Shown here piece after piece: positions 17,450 to 27,395 of a DNA stretch of 52,216 nt. This DNA comes from Streptomyces sp. CT34 (GTDB lineage Bacteria; Actinomycetota; Actinomycetes; Streptomycetales; Streptomycetaceae). The number at the start of each line of letters is the position of its first letter. Within the stretch, counting starts at the first letter, position 1. The notes below the pieces were generated by a model. The model was given only the letters and a program-made list of their open reading frames with translations, searched no databases and was not told the DNA's origin. A program made the translations under genes and the position numbers. Location: positions 2,976,905 through 3,029,120 of the forward strand of contig NZ_KN708638.1 in assembly GCF_000805335.1 (NCBI RefSeq), in the 5' to 3' direction.

Positions 17450-19083
17450 TCGAGACGCTGGCCCGGATGGAGGCGGTGGCCGCGGGCCGCGCCCAGCCGC
17501 TGACCACGGTCCGCCACCGCCATCTCGCCGAACGCCCGCTGGTGTTCGTCCCGTTGACCACCGCCGGTGAGGCCGGCGCTCCCCTGGGCGCGCTGGTCGG
17601 CACGGACCGGGAGAAGCCGCTGCTGCTGACCGTGCCGCAGCCGCGCGACCGCGATCTGCGGTTCGCCTTCCTGGCCGAACTGGCCGAGTCGGTGCTGCCG
17701 TACGTGGACGGCTTCGCCGACGACGTCGAGCGGGAGGAGCGCAGGGAGACCGACCCGGAGACCGGCAAGAAGGTCCCGGTGCAGGTCGAACTGTGCGCGG
17801 ACGCACCGCAGTTGATCGTTCCGAGCAGCGCCGGCATCGAGTACGTACGGCTCCTGGGCCGCTCGATGCGGTTCCGGCGGACGGCCGAGCAGGAGCCGGC
17901 GGCGCCGCATCCCGCACCGCCCCATGTCCCGCTGCTGGGCCGCTGGTTCACCCACTTCGGGGAGCGGGCGCGGGTGCCGGGCGCCTGTCTGCTGCTGTCC
18001 ATGACGGGTCTGCTGACCCGCCATTGGGCGACCGGCCAGAGCGTCCTGGAGGACCAGCACCTGGGCGCGCTGCTCGCCTGGATCGCCCCGCCGCCGGGCG
18101 TACGGGGCCAGGACGCGGCCGAGTACGCGGAGGCGGCGCGCGACGCCGGCGGCCAGCTGCGGTGCCCACCGGCCGGGCCGGCCACCGACCCGGCGTTCGA
18201 CAACCGGCTGCTCGCCCCCGCGATGGCCCGCTACGACGCCGGCCTGCCCGGCGCCGCGGAAGAGGTCCGCGCCCTCGTCGAGAGCCGGCTCCGGCCCACC
18301 TGGGACGCCGTGTGGCAGGGCATCGACCTGCTGCGCGGCCTCCCGGAGGGCGCCCGGGTCGCCGACCGCTGGAAGCGCGACCGCTGGTCGTACACCGCGC
18401 ACCGCGACCGGATCCGCGCCGGGGAACCGCCGCAGCCCCGGCAGGACGACGCCGTCACCGCCGCCCGGAAGCTGTCCACCCGGGAGAGCGCACAGGCCCA
18501 ACTCGACGCCCAGGAGGCCCTGGACGACCCCCTGGTGATGGCCGCCCGCCGGCTGGCCGGGGAGGCGCTGCACGGCACGGTCACCGCCGTCGAGACGGCC
18601 CACTCCGAGGGCAGGCGGCCGATGCCGCGCCCCCTGGTGACGCTGCGCACCGGCGACCGCCCCCAGCTGGACGGGAACGCCAAGCTCTACCGCGCGCTCG
18701 CCGACGGCCGCACCCAGACCGCCGAGTTCGTGGCGTACGGGGCCGGGGAGCCGGGGACCCTGGTGGTGCGGCTCACCGGCGGCATGGGCCGCGGCAGGAC
18801 GCCCGAGCCCGGGTCGGTCCCGGAGCCGGGCGACGCGGTGTGCTGGACGCTCTTCGAGCACGCCCCGCGCGGCGGCCCCGGCCTGCCGGACCCGGAGGAC
18901 ACCCCCTGGACCCACGGCGGCCCACCACCCGGAACGGCCGACGCCACCCCCCTCGGGGCGGCCGGCGCCACACCCCCCGACGCCGCCGGCACCGCCCCGA
19001 ATCTCCCACCCCCCACTCCGTATCCCCCGCCCACCACCCCGTATCCCGCCCCCGACACCGTCACCGCGGAGGACTTCCTGTGA
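17440..19083 (+). CDS. Unknown protein linking the nuclease and helicase genes
   Basis: 547 residues. No signal peptide or membrane helix is seen, and I do not recognise a catalytic motif. The first ~450 residues look globular and mixed alpha/beta, with conserved-looking blocks PQLIVPSSAGIEYVRLLGRS, GRWFTHFGERARVPGACLLL and DRWKRDRWSYTAHRDRI. Near 400-475 there is a beta-rich stretch (LVTLRTGDRPQL to DAVCWTLFEH) that could be a small barrel. The last ~70 residues are Pro/Thr-rich and probably disordered. GGAG lies upstream of ATG 17440, and the 10-bp overlap with the nuclease gene implies coupled translation. In Dna2 a barrel lies between nuclease and helicase; an analogous role here is speculation. 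Confidence 0.8.
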   Translation: MSLIETLARMEAVAAGRAQPLTTVRHRHLAERPLVFVPLTTAGEAGAPLGALVGTDREKPLLLTVPQPRDRDLRFAFLAELAESVLPYVDGFADDVEREERRETDPETGKKVPVQVELCADAPQLIVPSSAGIEYVRLLGRSMRFRRTAEQEPAAPHPAPPHVPLLGRWFTHFGERARVPGACLLLSMTGLLTRHWATGQSVLEDQHLGALLAWIAPPPGVRGQDAAEYAEAARDAGGQLRCPPAGPATDPAFDNRLLAPAMARYDAGLPGAAEEVRALVESRLRPTWDAVWQGIDLLRGLPEGARVADRWKRDRWSYTAHRDRIRAGEPPQPRQDDAVTAARKLSTRESAQAQLDAQEALDDPLVMAARRLAGEALHGTVTAVETAHSEGRRPMPRPLVTLRTGDRPQLDGNAKLYRALADGRTQTAEFVAYGAGEPGTLVVRLTGGMGRGRTPEPGSVPEPGDAVCWTLFEHAPRGGPGLPDPEDTPWTHGGPPPGTADATPLGAAGATPPDAAGTAPNLPPPTPYPPPTTPYPAPDTVTAEDFL

Positions 19084-19120
19084 TGCCCCGTTCCGCCGAC
19101 TCCCCGGCAGGCGCCGCAGC

Positions 19121-20488
19121 ATGACAGACCTTCACCACGACCGGCCGGGCGGCGCCCGGCAGCCCTTCGACCCCGGCGCCGCGGCCGGCCGGGCGACCGA
19201 CGCGATCCTGCACGACACCCTCCACAGCACCCACCGCGGCGTCGTGGTGGACTCCCCGCCGGGCGCCGGGAAGTCCACCCTCGTGGTCCGCGCCGCCCGC
19301 GAACTGGCCGCCGCGGGCCGCCCGTTGATGGTCGTCGCGCAGACCAACTCCCAGGTCGACGACCTGGTGCTCCGGCTGGCCGGCAAGGACCCCGACCTCC
19401 CCGTGGGCCGTCTGCACGGCAGCGAGCCGGGCTCCTTCGACCCCGCGCTCGCCGGCCTCCCCGCCGTGCGCACCTCCGCCCGGATCGCCGACCTCGCCGG
19501 TATGGACATCGTCGTCTCCACCGCCGCGAAATGGGCCTACACCAAGGTCGACGAGCCCTGGCGGCACGCCATCGTCGACGAGGCGTACCAGATGCGCTCC
19601 GACGCGCTGCTGAACGTCGCCGGGCTCTTCGAGCGCGCGCTGTTCGTCGGCGACCCGGGCCAGCTGGACCCGTTCAGCATCGTGGGCGCCGAACAGTGGG
19701 CCGGTCTCGCCTACGACCCCTCCGCCAGCGCCGTCTCCACCCTCCTCGCCCACAACCCCGACCTGCCCCAGCACCGCCTCCCGGTCTCCTGGCGGCTGCC
19801 GGCCTCCGCCGCGCCCCTGGTCTCTCGTGCCTTCTACCCGTACACGCCGTTCCGCAGCGGCACCGGCCACGGCGACCGGCGGCTGGCGTTCGGCGTGCCG
19901 GGCGACGGGTCGGCCGTGGACCGCGTCCTGGACGAGGCGGCCGAGACGGGCTGGGGGCTGCTCGAACTCCCCGCCCGCCACACGCCCCGTACGGACCCGG
20001 AGGCGGTCCGGGCGGTCGCGCTCGCCGTGCGCCGCCTCCTGGACCGCGGCGGCGCCGCCACCAGCGAGACCTCCGCCGATCCGGCACCGCTCACCGCCGC
20101 CCGGATCGCCGTCGGGACCGCGCACCGGGACCAGGCCGCGGCGGTCCGCGCGGCGCTCGCCGGGCTGGGCGTGACCGGTGTCGCGGTGGACACCGCCAAC
20201 CGACTCCAGGGCCGCGAGTTCGACGTCACGGTCGTCCTGCACCCGCTCTCCGGGCGCCCCGACGCCACCGCCTTCCACCTGGAGACCGGCCGGCTCTGCG
20301 TGCTCGCCTCCCGCCACCGCCACGCCTGCCTCGTCGTCTGCCGCGCGGGGGTCGCCGACCTCCTGGACGAGCACCCCTCGACGGAGCCGGTCCAGCTCGG
20401 CGTCACGGTCAAGTTCCCGGACGGCTGGGAGGCAATGATGTCCACATGGGATCGCTGGTCTGAACACCGGGTGGTCTGGCGGCCCTGA
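19121..20488 (+). CDS. SF1 (Upf1/Dna2-like) DNA/RNA helicase
   Basis: 455-residue superfamily 1 helicase. Motif I: PPGAGKST (residues 46-53). Motif Ia region: MVVAQTNSQVDDLV. Motif II: VDEAYQ (about 152-157). Motif III: VGDPGQLDPF (176-185). Motif IV: SWRLP (223-227). Motif V: TANRLQGREFDVTVV. Motif VI: ASRHRHACLVV. The set and spacing fit the SF1B Upf1/Dna2 branch rather than UvrD. It should be an ATP-driven translocase. It starts 37 bp after the 547-aa gene and forms a module with the Cas4-like nuclease. The final ~20 codons (from PDGWEA) recur downstream as broken copies. Confidence 0.88.
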   Translation: MTDLHHDRPGGARQPFDPGAAAGRATDAILHDTLHSTHRGVVVDSPPGAGKSTLVVRAARELAAAGRPLMVVAQTNSQVDDLVLRLAGKDPDLPVGRLHGSEPGSFDPALAGLPAVRTSARIADLAGMDIVVSTAAKWAYTKVDEPWRHAIVDEAYQMRSDALLNVAGLFERALFVGDPGQLDPFSIVGAEQWAGLAYDPSASAVSTLLAHNPDLPQHRLPVSWRLPASAAPLVSRAFYPYTPFRSGTGHGDRRLAFGVPGDGSAVDRVLDEAAETGWGLLELPARHTPRTDPEAVRAVALAVRRLLDRGGAATSETSADPAPLTAARIAVGTAHRDQAAAVRAALAGLGVTGVAVDTANRLQGREFDVTVVLHPLSGRPDATAFHLETGRLCVLASRHRHACLVVCRAGVADLLDEHPSTEPVQLGVTVKFPDGWEAMMSTWDRWSEHRVVWRP

Positions 20489-20611
20489 CCGGCGCCCCGG
20501 CGCCTGGCCGACGAGCGCCGACCTCGCCGCCGCCACTTCGCCGGACGCCCGCCGCGGCAGCGGCATCTCGATACCGCGGCACGCCGCCGGGCGGCGGCCC
20601 GTGGACACCAC

Positions 20612-20825
20612 CCGGACGGCTGGGAGGCCAACCACGCGGTACCGTCCTCGCCCACCTCGCGGAACACCGGGTGACCTGGCGGACGTAGCGCCGCGGACCG
20701 CCGCCCCCAGACCCCGGACCCAGTCCCGCCGCCGACCGCATCGCGGACGAACTGGGCCGGAAGGCCCACCACGACGTCCGCGACATGATCACCTCGCGGA
20801 ACACCGGATCACCTGGCGCCCGTGA
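20612..20825 (+). pseudogene. Two degenerate copies of the helicase 3' end
   Basis: The intact gene ends PDGWEA...EHRVVWRP-stop (20417-20488). At 20612-20688 the sequence again reads PDGWEANHA, then after a frame slip LAHLAEHRVTWRT-stop. At 20790-20825 it reads HLAEHRITWRP-stop. Each copy ends at its own stop codon. The DNA between copies (20489-20611 and 20689-20789) has no start or recognisable protein. The whole 20489-21013 gap therefore holds relics rather than a working gene. Confidence 0.7.
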
Positions 20826-21013
20826 CCACCCCGCGGACACCCGGCCCGTGGGCAGCGGGCCCGGCGCGGCCGGGCCGCCCGGCCGGCGCCCGGCCGGTGG
20901 GTGGCGGCCGGTGGGTGGCGGCCGGTGACGGGGGCGGGCGGATCCCTCACCTGGGGGCCTACTTGCGCACGGCGGGACAATGGAATGCGGCAGACAACCC
21001 TGGAGGTAGGTAC

Positions 21014-21397
21014 ATGTCCGAGCCGCGACCGGCTCCCGATCCCCGCGGTACGGCGCCCGGCTCCCGGCGCATGAAGCCCGCGCAGCTGCTCTTCGAGCCG
21101 CCCGAAGCCACCGCCGACCCCGAGCACTTCTTCGGTCTGGAGTCGATGGAGGATCCCGGCGCGCTGCTGGGCCGGGCGACCGAGCTCACGCTCGCGTTCC
21201 GGGCGGCGGCCGACCGCGCCACGGAGTTCCAGGCGCTCGCCGCCGCCCAGCTGACCGACCCCCGCCGCTTCGACCGGCTGCCGCTGTCGGTGCTCGCCGA
21301 GCGGGCGGAGTGGACCGAGGACTACGCGCGGAAGATGGTCGAGTTCGGCCGCAGCCTGATGCGCAGCGGCAGCGCGGTGCTGGGCGACATGGACTGA
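21014..21397 (+). CDS. Small conserved hypothetical protein
   Basis: 127 residues. Start ATG 21014 is fixed by a strong GGAGGTAGG site 4-12 nt upstream. Sequence is acidic and helical; blocks such as MKPAQLLFEPPEATADPEHF and RLPLSVLAERAEWTEDYARK look conserved. There is no signal peptide, membrane helix or Cys. It lies downstream of the nuclease-helicase module and its relics, same strand, about 525 bp away, with its own promoter region. Membership in that module is possible but unsupported. Function unknown. Confidence 0.8.
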   Translation: MSEPRPAPDPRGTAPGSRRMKPAQLLFEPPEATADPEHFFGLESMEDPGALLGRATELTLAFRAAADRATEFQALAAAQLTDPRRFDRLPLSVLAERAEWTEDYARKMVEFGRSLMRSGSAVLGDMD

Positions 21398-21574
21398 CCC
21401 CGGGGACCGGCCCCAGGAGGCACACCGACCCCACCCACCCCACGACGGCTCACGGTCCAAGATCATGAGCCGCTGGCATATGCGGGGACGGAAGATACTC
21501 CCTGCCCCATCGCCCTGTCCCGGTTTCCGCCAATCAGGTCTGCCGGTACCCGGCGTATCGCTAGACCTGTCCGC

Positions 21575-21690
21575 ATGAGCGAGCACAGCGAGCCGATCAA
21601 CCATGAGGTGCGTGCCGCGCGCAGGCGAGGGCGAGCGGAGCACGGGCGTACCCCGGGCCGGAGGCCGGGAGAGCCCGGCCTGCGCGACCG
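21575..21690 (+). repeat. Repeat-derived 5' segment of the primase-like gene
   Basis: Begins with ATGAGCGAGCACAGC, identical to 33465-33479. It also contains GCGAGGGCGAGCG (found again at 33541-33553) and GGCCGGAGGCCGGGAGAG, close to the element at 33481-33511. Confidence 0.55.
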
Positions 21691-22315
21691 GCTGCCCACC
21701 GTTTCCCGGCCCCCGGCCTTCCCCGCCGCCGCGTACGTCACGCTCGCCGGCGCCGACTGGCTGGCCTCCGCGAGCCCGCATCCGGACAGCGTGCACACCC
21801 TGTGGGCGGAGCGGCCCACGGCGCCGAGCGTGCTGCCGTGCGGCGCCGTCTTCGACGTGATCAACGCGCCGGTGCTCTTCGGGCGGCGCATGGTGGACCG
21901 GCTGTGGTCGGCGGGGCCGGGCTCGGGACCGGTGGCGGTGCACCGCGGGCGGCTGCTGTTGTTCGCCGCGCCGGGCACCGCCCAGCGGCTGCCCGCGCTG
22001 CTGGCCTGGGAGGAGTGGGCCGCGGCGGTGCCGCCGCTGCTGTGCCACGGCGGCGGCGACGCGGTGACGGTCCCGGCGCTGTACCCCCGCCCCCGTACGT
22101 CCGGCGCCGCCGCCGAGGACGACCCGGCGGGTGCCACCGCGTCCCGCTGGCTGGTCGCCCCCGATGTGCGCAACCCCTGGCTGCCCGGTCCGGACGTCCT
22201 GCTGTGGGCCTGTGTGGGGGCGGCGCGGAGCGAGCTCGCGGCCGACCGGGAAGGCGCCCGTCCGCACCACGAAAGCGCTGCTCAGCCCTTGGATACCGCG
22301 GTCACGCGGGGCTGA
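21575..22315 (+). CDS. Bifunctional DNA primase/polymerase-like protein
   Basis: 246-residue protein. From about residue 45 it resembles the Streptomyces prim-pol N-terminal family: LPCGAVFDVINAPVLFGRRM carries the D-x-x-N motif, followed by GPVAVHRGRLLLFAAPGTAQ, LLAWEEW, and WLVAPDVRNPWLPGPDVLLW. The first ~42 residues (MSEHSEPINHEV, Arg-rich to PGLRDR) are repeat-derived and unlike the rest, so the true start may be downstream. No clear Shine-Dalgarno precedes ATG 21575. Whether it is catalytically active is uncertain, since a full metal site is not obvious. Confidence 0.72.
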   Translation: MSEHSEPINHEVRAARRRGRAEHGRTPGRRPGEPGLRDRLPTVSRPPAFPAAAYVTLAGADWLASASPHPDSVHTLWAERPTAPSVLPCGAVFDVINAPVLFGRRMVDRLWSAGPGSGPVAVHRGRLLLFAAPGTAQRLPALLAWEEWAAAVPPLLCHGGGDAVTVPALYPRPRTSGAAAEDDPAGATASRWLVAPDVRNPWLPGPDVLLWACVGAARSELAADREGARPHHESAAQPLDTAVTRG

Positions 22316-22371
22316 GGGGAATCGATTTTTGCCCTCCCCGGCCAGGATGCTAATGTTTTCCCCGTCAGCAG

Positions 22372-22445
22372 GCGCCGCTAGCTCAGTTGGTTAGAGCAGC
22401 TGACTCTTAATCAGCGGGTCCGGGGTTCGAGTCCCTGGCGGCGCA
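22372..22445 (+). tRNA. tRNA-Lys (anticodon CTT), copy 1
   Basis: Acceptor stem GCGCCGC with GCGGCGC, anticodon loop CTCTTAA, T-loop GGTTCGAGTCC, discriminator A at 22445, CCA not encoded. The 74-nt sequence is identical to the copies at 37090 and 39878. A TAATGT (about 22351-22356) is a candidate -10. Confidence 0.97.
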
Positions 22446-22454
22446 CCGACAGGC

Positions 22455-22482
22455 GAAGGCCCCCACTCCGGTGGGGGCCTTC
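22455..22482 (+). terminator. Terminator of tRNA-Lys copy 1
   Basis: Perfect 12-bp stem GAAGGCCCCCAC with its complement around TCCG, 10 nt after the tRNA. Confidence 0.88.
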
Positions 22483-22557
22483 GTCGTGTCCGTCCCCTTG
22501 ATCGTGCCCGTTCCCGTCATCCCATCCGTTCCCGTCGTCGTGCCCACGCCGCGCCGG

Positions 22558-23802
22558 TCAGGAGCTGTGGCTCACCTTGACCACCCAGTCCCCGCCGGCC
22601 GCCCGCCCCTGGACCTGGATGCGTACGCCGTCCTCCGTGTCGTTCATGCTCTCCCCGACTCCCAGAGGGGCGTCGGCGAGCGGCGGGTAGACGGAGGCGC
22701 CCCAGCAGGCGGAGGTGCCGGGGTGGCCGTCCAGTACCCGGACCGGGCCGGACCCGGACGCGGTCCCGCTGCGCACGCGGTAGACGAGGATGCCCTCGGT
22801 GCAGATGTTGCGGTCGTTGCCGACGGCGCCGCGGGCCTCCATGGCGAGCGCGGTGTCCCGGCCGGTGCGGACGACCAGGAGGCGGGTGCGGCGGCGCTCG
22901 CCGGGTTCGTCGGGGGCGGACAGGGTGCGCAGCGCGTGCACGGTGGGGTGGGACAGCTCGACGCAGTCGACCTGGCTGTCGGCGATCCAGCCGAGGCGCC
23001 ACTTGTGCCAGGCGAAGGGGTCGGGGGCCAGCCCGAACTGGCTGCCCATGAGGTCCCAGTCCCCCACATAGGTGTCCCAGTTGCCCTTGCCCTCCTCGGG
23101 GCGGTGGTAGAGGTCGGGCAGGTCGAAGACGTGGCCGGTCTCGTGGGCGAGGACGTTGCGGTCGGGCGGGCTGTGCTCGAAGACGGTGACGAAGCGGCGC
23201 AGCTCGACGCCGTCCACGTGCATCGGCTCGTCGAGGTTGACGACCTTGGTGGCGTCCGAGTCGACGCCGGGGGCGCTCGGGTCGGCGACGAGGTAGATCA
23301 GGTCGTAGCGGCTGAAGTCGACCGAGCGGTGCGCGGCGGCGACCGCGTCGCGGAGGTAGCCGGCGCGCCGGCCGGAGTCCCAGTCGCGCTGTATCCCGTA
23401 CGCGGTGGACGGGTGCGGCATCCGGACCCAGTGTTTCTGGATGTGCGGGCGCAACGTGAAGGTGCCGTAGGAGGCGCGGTCGAAGAAGCGGGACGTGGCG
23501 GGAAAGTAGTCCCCGGAGAGCCGCTGCGGGGTGGTGGTGGGGTGGGCGTCCGGAAACGACAGAAAAATCATCACCGCGTCAAGGGTGCGATTCGGGCGCG
23601 GGTAAGCATCGTTCCAACCGTCCACGCCTTCGGAGTGATGGGCATCGGTGCGTCCCAGGGCGCAGGAGAGGGAAGCCTCGGAAGCAGTGGCCGGACCGGC
23701 CACGATGGAGGTCGCGATCAGTGCGGTCAAGGAGGTGAGAACGGCTGCTACGCGCCGCAGTTGGCGGCTGTCCACCCCCCGGGGGGTGTGGCGGCGCAGC
23801 AC
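22558..23802 (-). CDS. Secreted M6-family-like metalloprotease
   Basis: About 414 residues from GTG 23802, chosen because GGAGG lies 5 nt upstream. A signal peptide (about 1-40) ends near GPATA. The zinc site is VLAHETGHVFDLPDLYH (HExxH plus a downstream acidic/His ligand), followed by the Met-turn-like DWDLMGSQFG. This is the pattern of M6 immune-inhibitor-type proteases. C-terminal sequence is beta-rich (about 300-414). Expected to be an extracellular zinc endopeptidase; substrate unknown. It is divergent from the GGDEF-EAL gene with 292 bp between them, in which no other gene is seen. Confidence 0.88.
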   Translation of the reverse strand: MLRRHTPRGVDSRQLRRVAAVLTSLTALIATSIVAGPATASEASLSCALGRTDAHHSEGVDGWNDAYPRPNRTLDAVMIFLSFPDAHPTTTPQRLSGDYFPATSRFFDRASYGTFTLRPHIQKHWVRMPHPSTAYGIQRDWDSGRRAGYLRDAVAAAHRSVDFSRYDLIYLVADPSAPGVDSDATKVVNLDEPMHVDGVELRRFVTVFEHSPPDRNVLAHETGHVFDLPDLYHRPEEGKGNWDTYVGDWDLMGSQFGLAPDPFAWHKWRLGWIADSQVDCVELSHPTVHALRTLSAPDEPGERRRTRLLVVRTGRDTALAMEARGAVGNDRNICTEGILVYRVRSGTASGSGPVRVLDGHPGTSACWGASVYPPLADAPLGVGESMNDTEDGVRIQVQGRAAGGDWVVKVSHSS

Positions 23803-24094
23803 ATGGACCTCCAGGGACGGATTCGGGACACCCACCTACCCTGAGGCGATTTAATGCTATTCGTCCTGTTCTGGAACCCCATATGAGTGACCGGCGAGTC
23901 CCCCGTGTCCCGTAACGGAAAGTCACAAGCGACCAACGGGGCAAACGGTGCGAACAGAGCCGGGCAGAATTGGCTGAAGTTCCGTCATGCGTGCGGATGG
24001 TCACGGCTACGTCGCTGGATCGGCCGTTGCGCCAGCCTCTATGATCGCCACACTTTCCAGCGCGAGGTCCCCCCTCCATCACGAGACAAGCGCC

Positions 24095-25996
24095 ATGCGG
24101 GAGCGAGCAGTGAGCGGACACCCCGACGGTACGGGCCGCACGCCGGGAGCGACGCTGCCCTCGGTGACCGAGCGTGATGGTACGACCAAAGAAACCGGCG
24201 CCGCCCGGACCACTCCGGCGGCGCCCTGCGACGGTTCGGCGCGCTGCGACGACACCGCCGCCTCACTCGGCGACTACCGCGCCGCCTTCCATGCCTCCCG
24301 GCACCCGATGGCGGTCCTCAACCGCGACGGGCTGGTGCTGGCCGCCAACCCGGCCTTCGGCGAGCTGGTCGGCGCCGACCCGGACGACCTGGTCGCGGCC
24401 ACCGCCGCCGACCTCACCGACCTCGGGGCCGACCCCCGGGTGTGGACCGCCTACCGCGAGGTGCTGTGCGGTCGCAGCGACCGGCTGCGCTGCACCCGCC
24501 GGCTCAAACAGTCCGACGGGAACTCCGTATGGGTGGAGGTGACCGTCGAGCCGGTCACCGACGGGATGCCGGGAGGCGAGGAGCGGGTGCTGCTGTCGGT
24601 CTCGGACATCAGCGACCGGCACGATCTGCTGGCCCGACTGCGGCATTTGCAGATGCACGATCCGGTGACCCGGCTGCCGAACCGCGCGCTGTTCTTCGAG
24701 CGGCTCGCCGCGGCCCTGGAGACGGCCTCCTTCGAGCCGTCCGGCACCGGCCGCATCGGGCTGTGCTATCTCGACCTGGACGGCTTCAAGGCCGTCAACG
24801 ACACCCTCGGGCACCGGGTCGGCGACCGGCTGCTGAGCGCCGTGGCGCAGCGGCTGACGCGCTGCGCGGAGAGCGGCCCGGACCGCGGTCCGGGCCGCGG
24901 CGGGCATCTGGTGGCGCGGCTGGGCGGCGACGAGTTCGCGCTGCTGGTCGAGGACTCCACCGGCACCGACCAGGTGGCCGAGCTGGCACAGTGCGTCCTG
25001 GACGCGCTCCAGCGGCCCTTCGACCTGGCCGGGCAGCGACTGTCGGTGTCGGCGAGCATCGGCGTCGTGGAGCGGACCGCGAGCGGCACCACCGCGACGG
25101 GGCTGATGCAGGCCGCGGACACCACGCTGTACTGGGCCAAGGAGGACGGCAAGGCCCGCTGGACGCTCTTCGACCCGGAGCGCAACGCCCACCGGATGAC
25201 CCGGCAGGCTCTGTCCAGCACGCTGCGGCCGGCCGTGGACCGCGGCGAGTTCACCCTGGAGTACCAGCCGCTGGTCGGGCTGGGGGACGGCCGGGCGCAG
25301 GGAGTGGAGGCGCTGGTGCGGTGGCGGCACCCGCAGTTCGGGGTGCTGTCGCCGAATCGGTTCATCGCGCTGGCGGAGGAGAACGGCGCGATCGTCGAAC
25401 TGGGGCGCTGGGTACTGGAACGGGCCTGCTATCAGGCGCGCGCCTGGCAGCTGGCGCACCCCGGCGGCCAGCCGCTGTTCGTCAGCGTGAATGTGGCGGT
25501 ACGTCAGGTGTGGGACTCCGACCTGGTCGCCGACGTCGCCGGGATCCTGGCGGAGACCGGGCTGCCGCCGCGGCTGCTCCAGCTGGAGCTGACCGAGTCG
25601 GCGGTGATGGGCTCGGCCGGCCGGCCGCTCCAGGCGCTCCAGGCGCTCAGCGACATGGGCGTACGGATCGCCATCGACGACTTCGGCACCGGCTACTCCA
25701 ACCTCGCCTATCTCAGCCGGCTGCCGGTGTCCGTACTGAAGCTGGACGGGTCGTTCGTGCACGGCTTCCGGTCGCAGGAGCACCCGAACCCGGCGGACGA
25801 GATGATCGTGGAGGCGCTGGTCGCGCTGGCGCACCGGCTGGGGCTGACGGTGACGGCGGAGTGTGTGGAGAGCGCCGAGCAGGCCGAGCGGCTGCGCCGG
25901 ATCGGCTGCGACACCGGGCAGGGGTGGCTCTACTCCCGGCCGGTGGCACCGGACCGGGTGGAGGCGCTGCTGGACGCGGGGCGCGCCTGCGGCTGA
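24095..25996 (+). CDS. PAS-GGDEF-EAL c-di-GMP turnover protein
   Basis: About 633 residues with no membrane helix. Domains: PAS (about 58-172), diguanylate cyclase with intact GGDEF at 277-281 (RLGGDEFALL), and EAL phosphodiesterase with EALVRW from 405, ELTES, IDDFGTGYSN and KLDGSFV. Both active sites look intact. The RxxD product-inhibition site before GGDEF is absent. It would make and/or break cyclic di-GMP, which controls BldD and development in Streptomyces. The layout resembles the soluble developmental protein RmdA. Starts: ATG 24095 was chosen; GTG 24110 has a better GGGAG site 7 nt upstream. Confidence 0.9.
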   Translation: MRERAVSGHPDGTGRTPGATLPSVTERDGTTKETGAARTTPAAPCDGSARCDDTAASLGDYRAAFHASRHPMAVLNRDGLVLAANPAFGELVGADPDDLVAATAADLTDLGADPRVWTAYREVLCGRSDRLRCTRRLKQSDGNSVWVEVTVEPVTDGMPGGEERVLLSVSDISDRHDLLARLRHLQMHDPVTRLPNRALFFERLAAALETASFEPSGTGRIGLCYLDLDGFKAVNDTLGHRVGDRLLSAVAQRLTRCAESGPDRGPGRGGHLVARLGGDEFALLVEDSTGTDQVAELAQCVLDALQRPFDLAGQRLSVSASIGVVERTASGTTATGLMQAADTTLYWAKEDGKARWTLFDPERNAHRMTRQALSSTLRPAVDRGEFTLEYQPLVGLGDGRAQGVEALVRWRHPQFGVLSPNRFIALAEENGAIVELGRWVLERACYQARAWQLAHPGGQPLFVSVNVAVRQVWDSDLVADVAGILAETGLPPRLLQLELTESAVMGSAGRPLQALQALSDMGVRIAIDDFGTGYSNLAYLSRLPVSVLKLDGSFVHGFRSQEHPNPADEMIVEALVALAHRLGLTVTAECVESAEQAERLRRIGCDTGQGWLYSRPVAPDRVEALLDAGRACG

Positions 25997-26025
25997 GCCG
26001 CGCGCCCCGCGCCGGGCGGCCTGCG

Positions 26026-27210
<1,185 letters not shown>

Positions 27211-27217
27211 GGTGCGG

Positions 27218-27289
27218 GTCCTCCTCGCGTCGCTGATCTGCCGTCACGACCCCGTCACGGGGCTGCCGTGACGGGTCTGCGAGGAGGAC
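27218..27289 (-). promoter_or_regulatory. Candidate leader structure that can mask the LLM ribosome binding site
   Basis: Read on the minus strand, GTCCTCCTCGC is perfectly complementary (11 of 11) to GCGAGGAGGAC, which contains the Shine-Dalgarno of the gene at 27210. Between them CCGTCACGG pairs exactly with CCGTGACGG, and a second near-identical CGTGACGG offers an alternative partner. Folding was judged by eye only. Confidence 0.5.
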
Positions 27290-27310
27290 AACCGGAGTAA
27301 TTCTCCGGTT
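27290..27310 (-). terminator. Short hairpin, possible terminator of the isomerase transcript
   Basis: AACCGGAG and CTCCGGTT flank a 5-nt loop (TAATT), between the isomerase gene ending at 27396 and the LLM leader. Confidence 0.5.
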
Positions 27311-27311
27311 A

Positions 27312-27357
27312 TTCCCGGGTGGGGTGGCGGTCTGTTCCCGGGTGGAGTGGTGGTTTA
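27312..27357. repeat. Two tandem 23-bp direct repeats
   Basis: Each copy begins TTCCCGGGTGG and continues (G/A)GTGG(C/T)GGT; a third partial TTCCCG follows. They sit upstream of the LLM gene and downstream of the isomerase stop. Confidence 0.7.
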
Positions 27358-27395
27358 TTCCCGATTCCGGCGGTGCCCGTCGGGGCCGGTCGCGG

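Noticed and set aside
22471..23844. 457-codon plus-strand open frame opposite the M6-like protease
   Set aside because: The minus strand encodes a clear HExxH protease with signal peptide; the plus frame is Val/Gly/Ala-rich with no motif.
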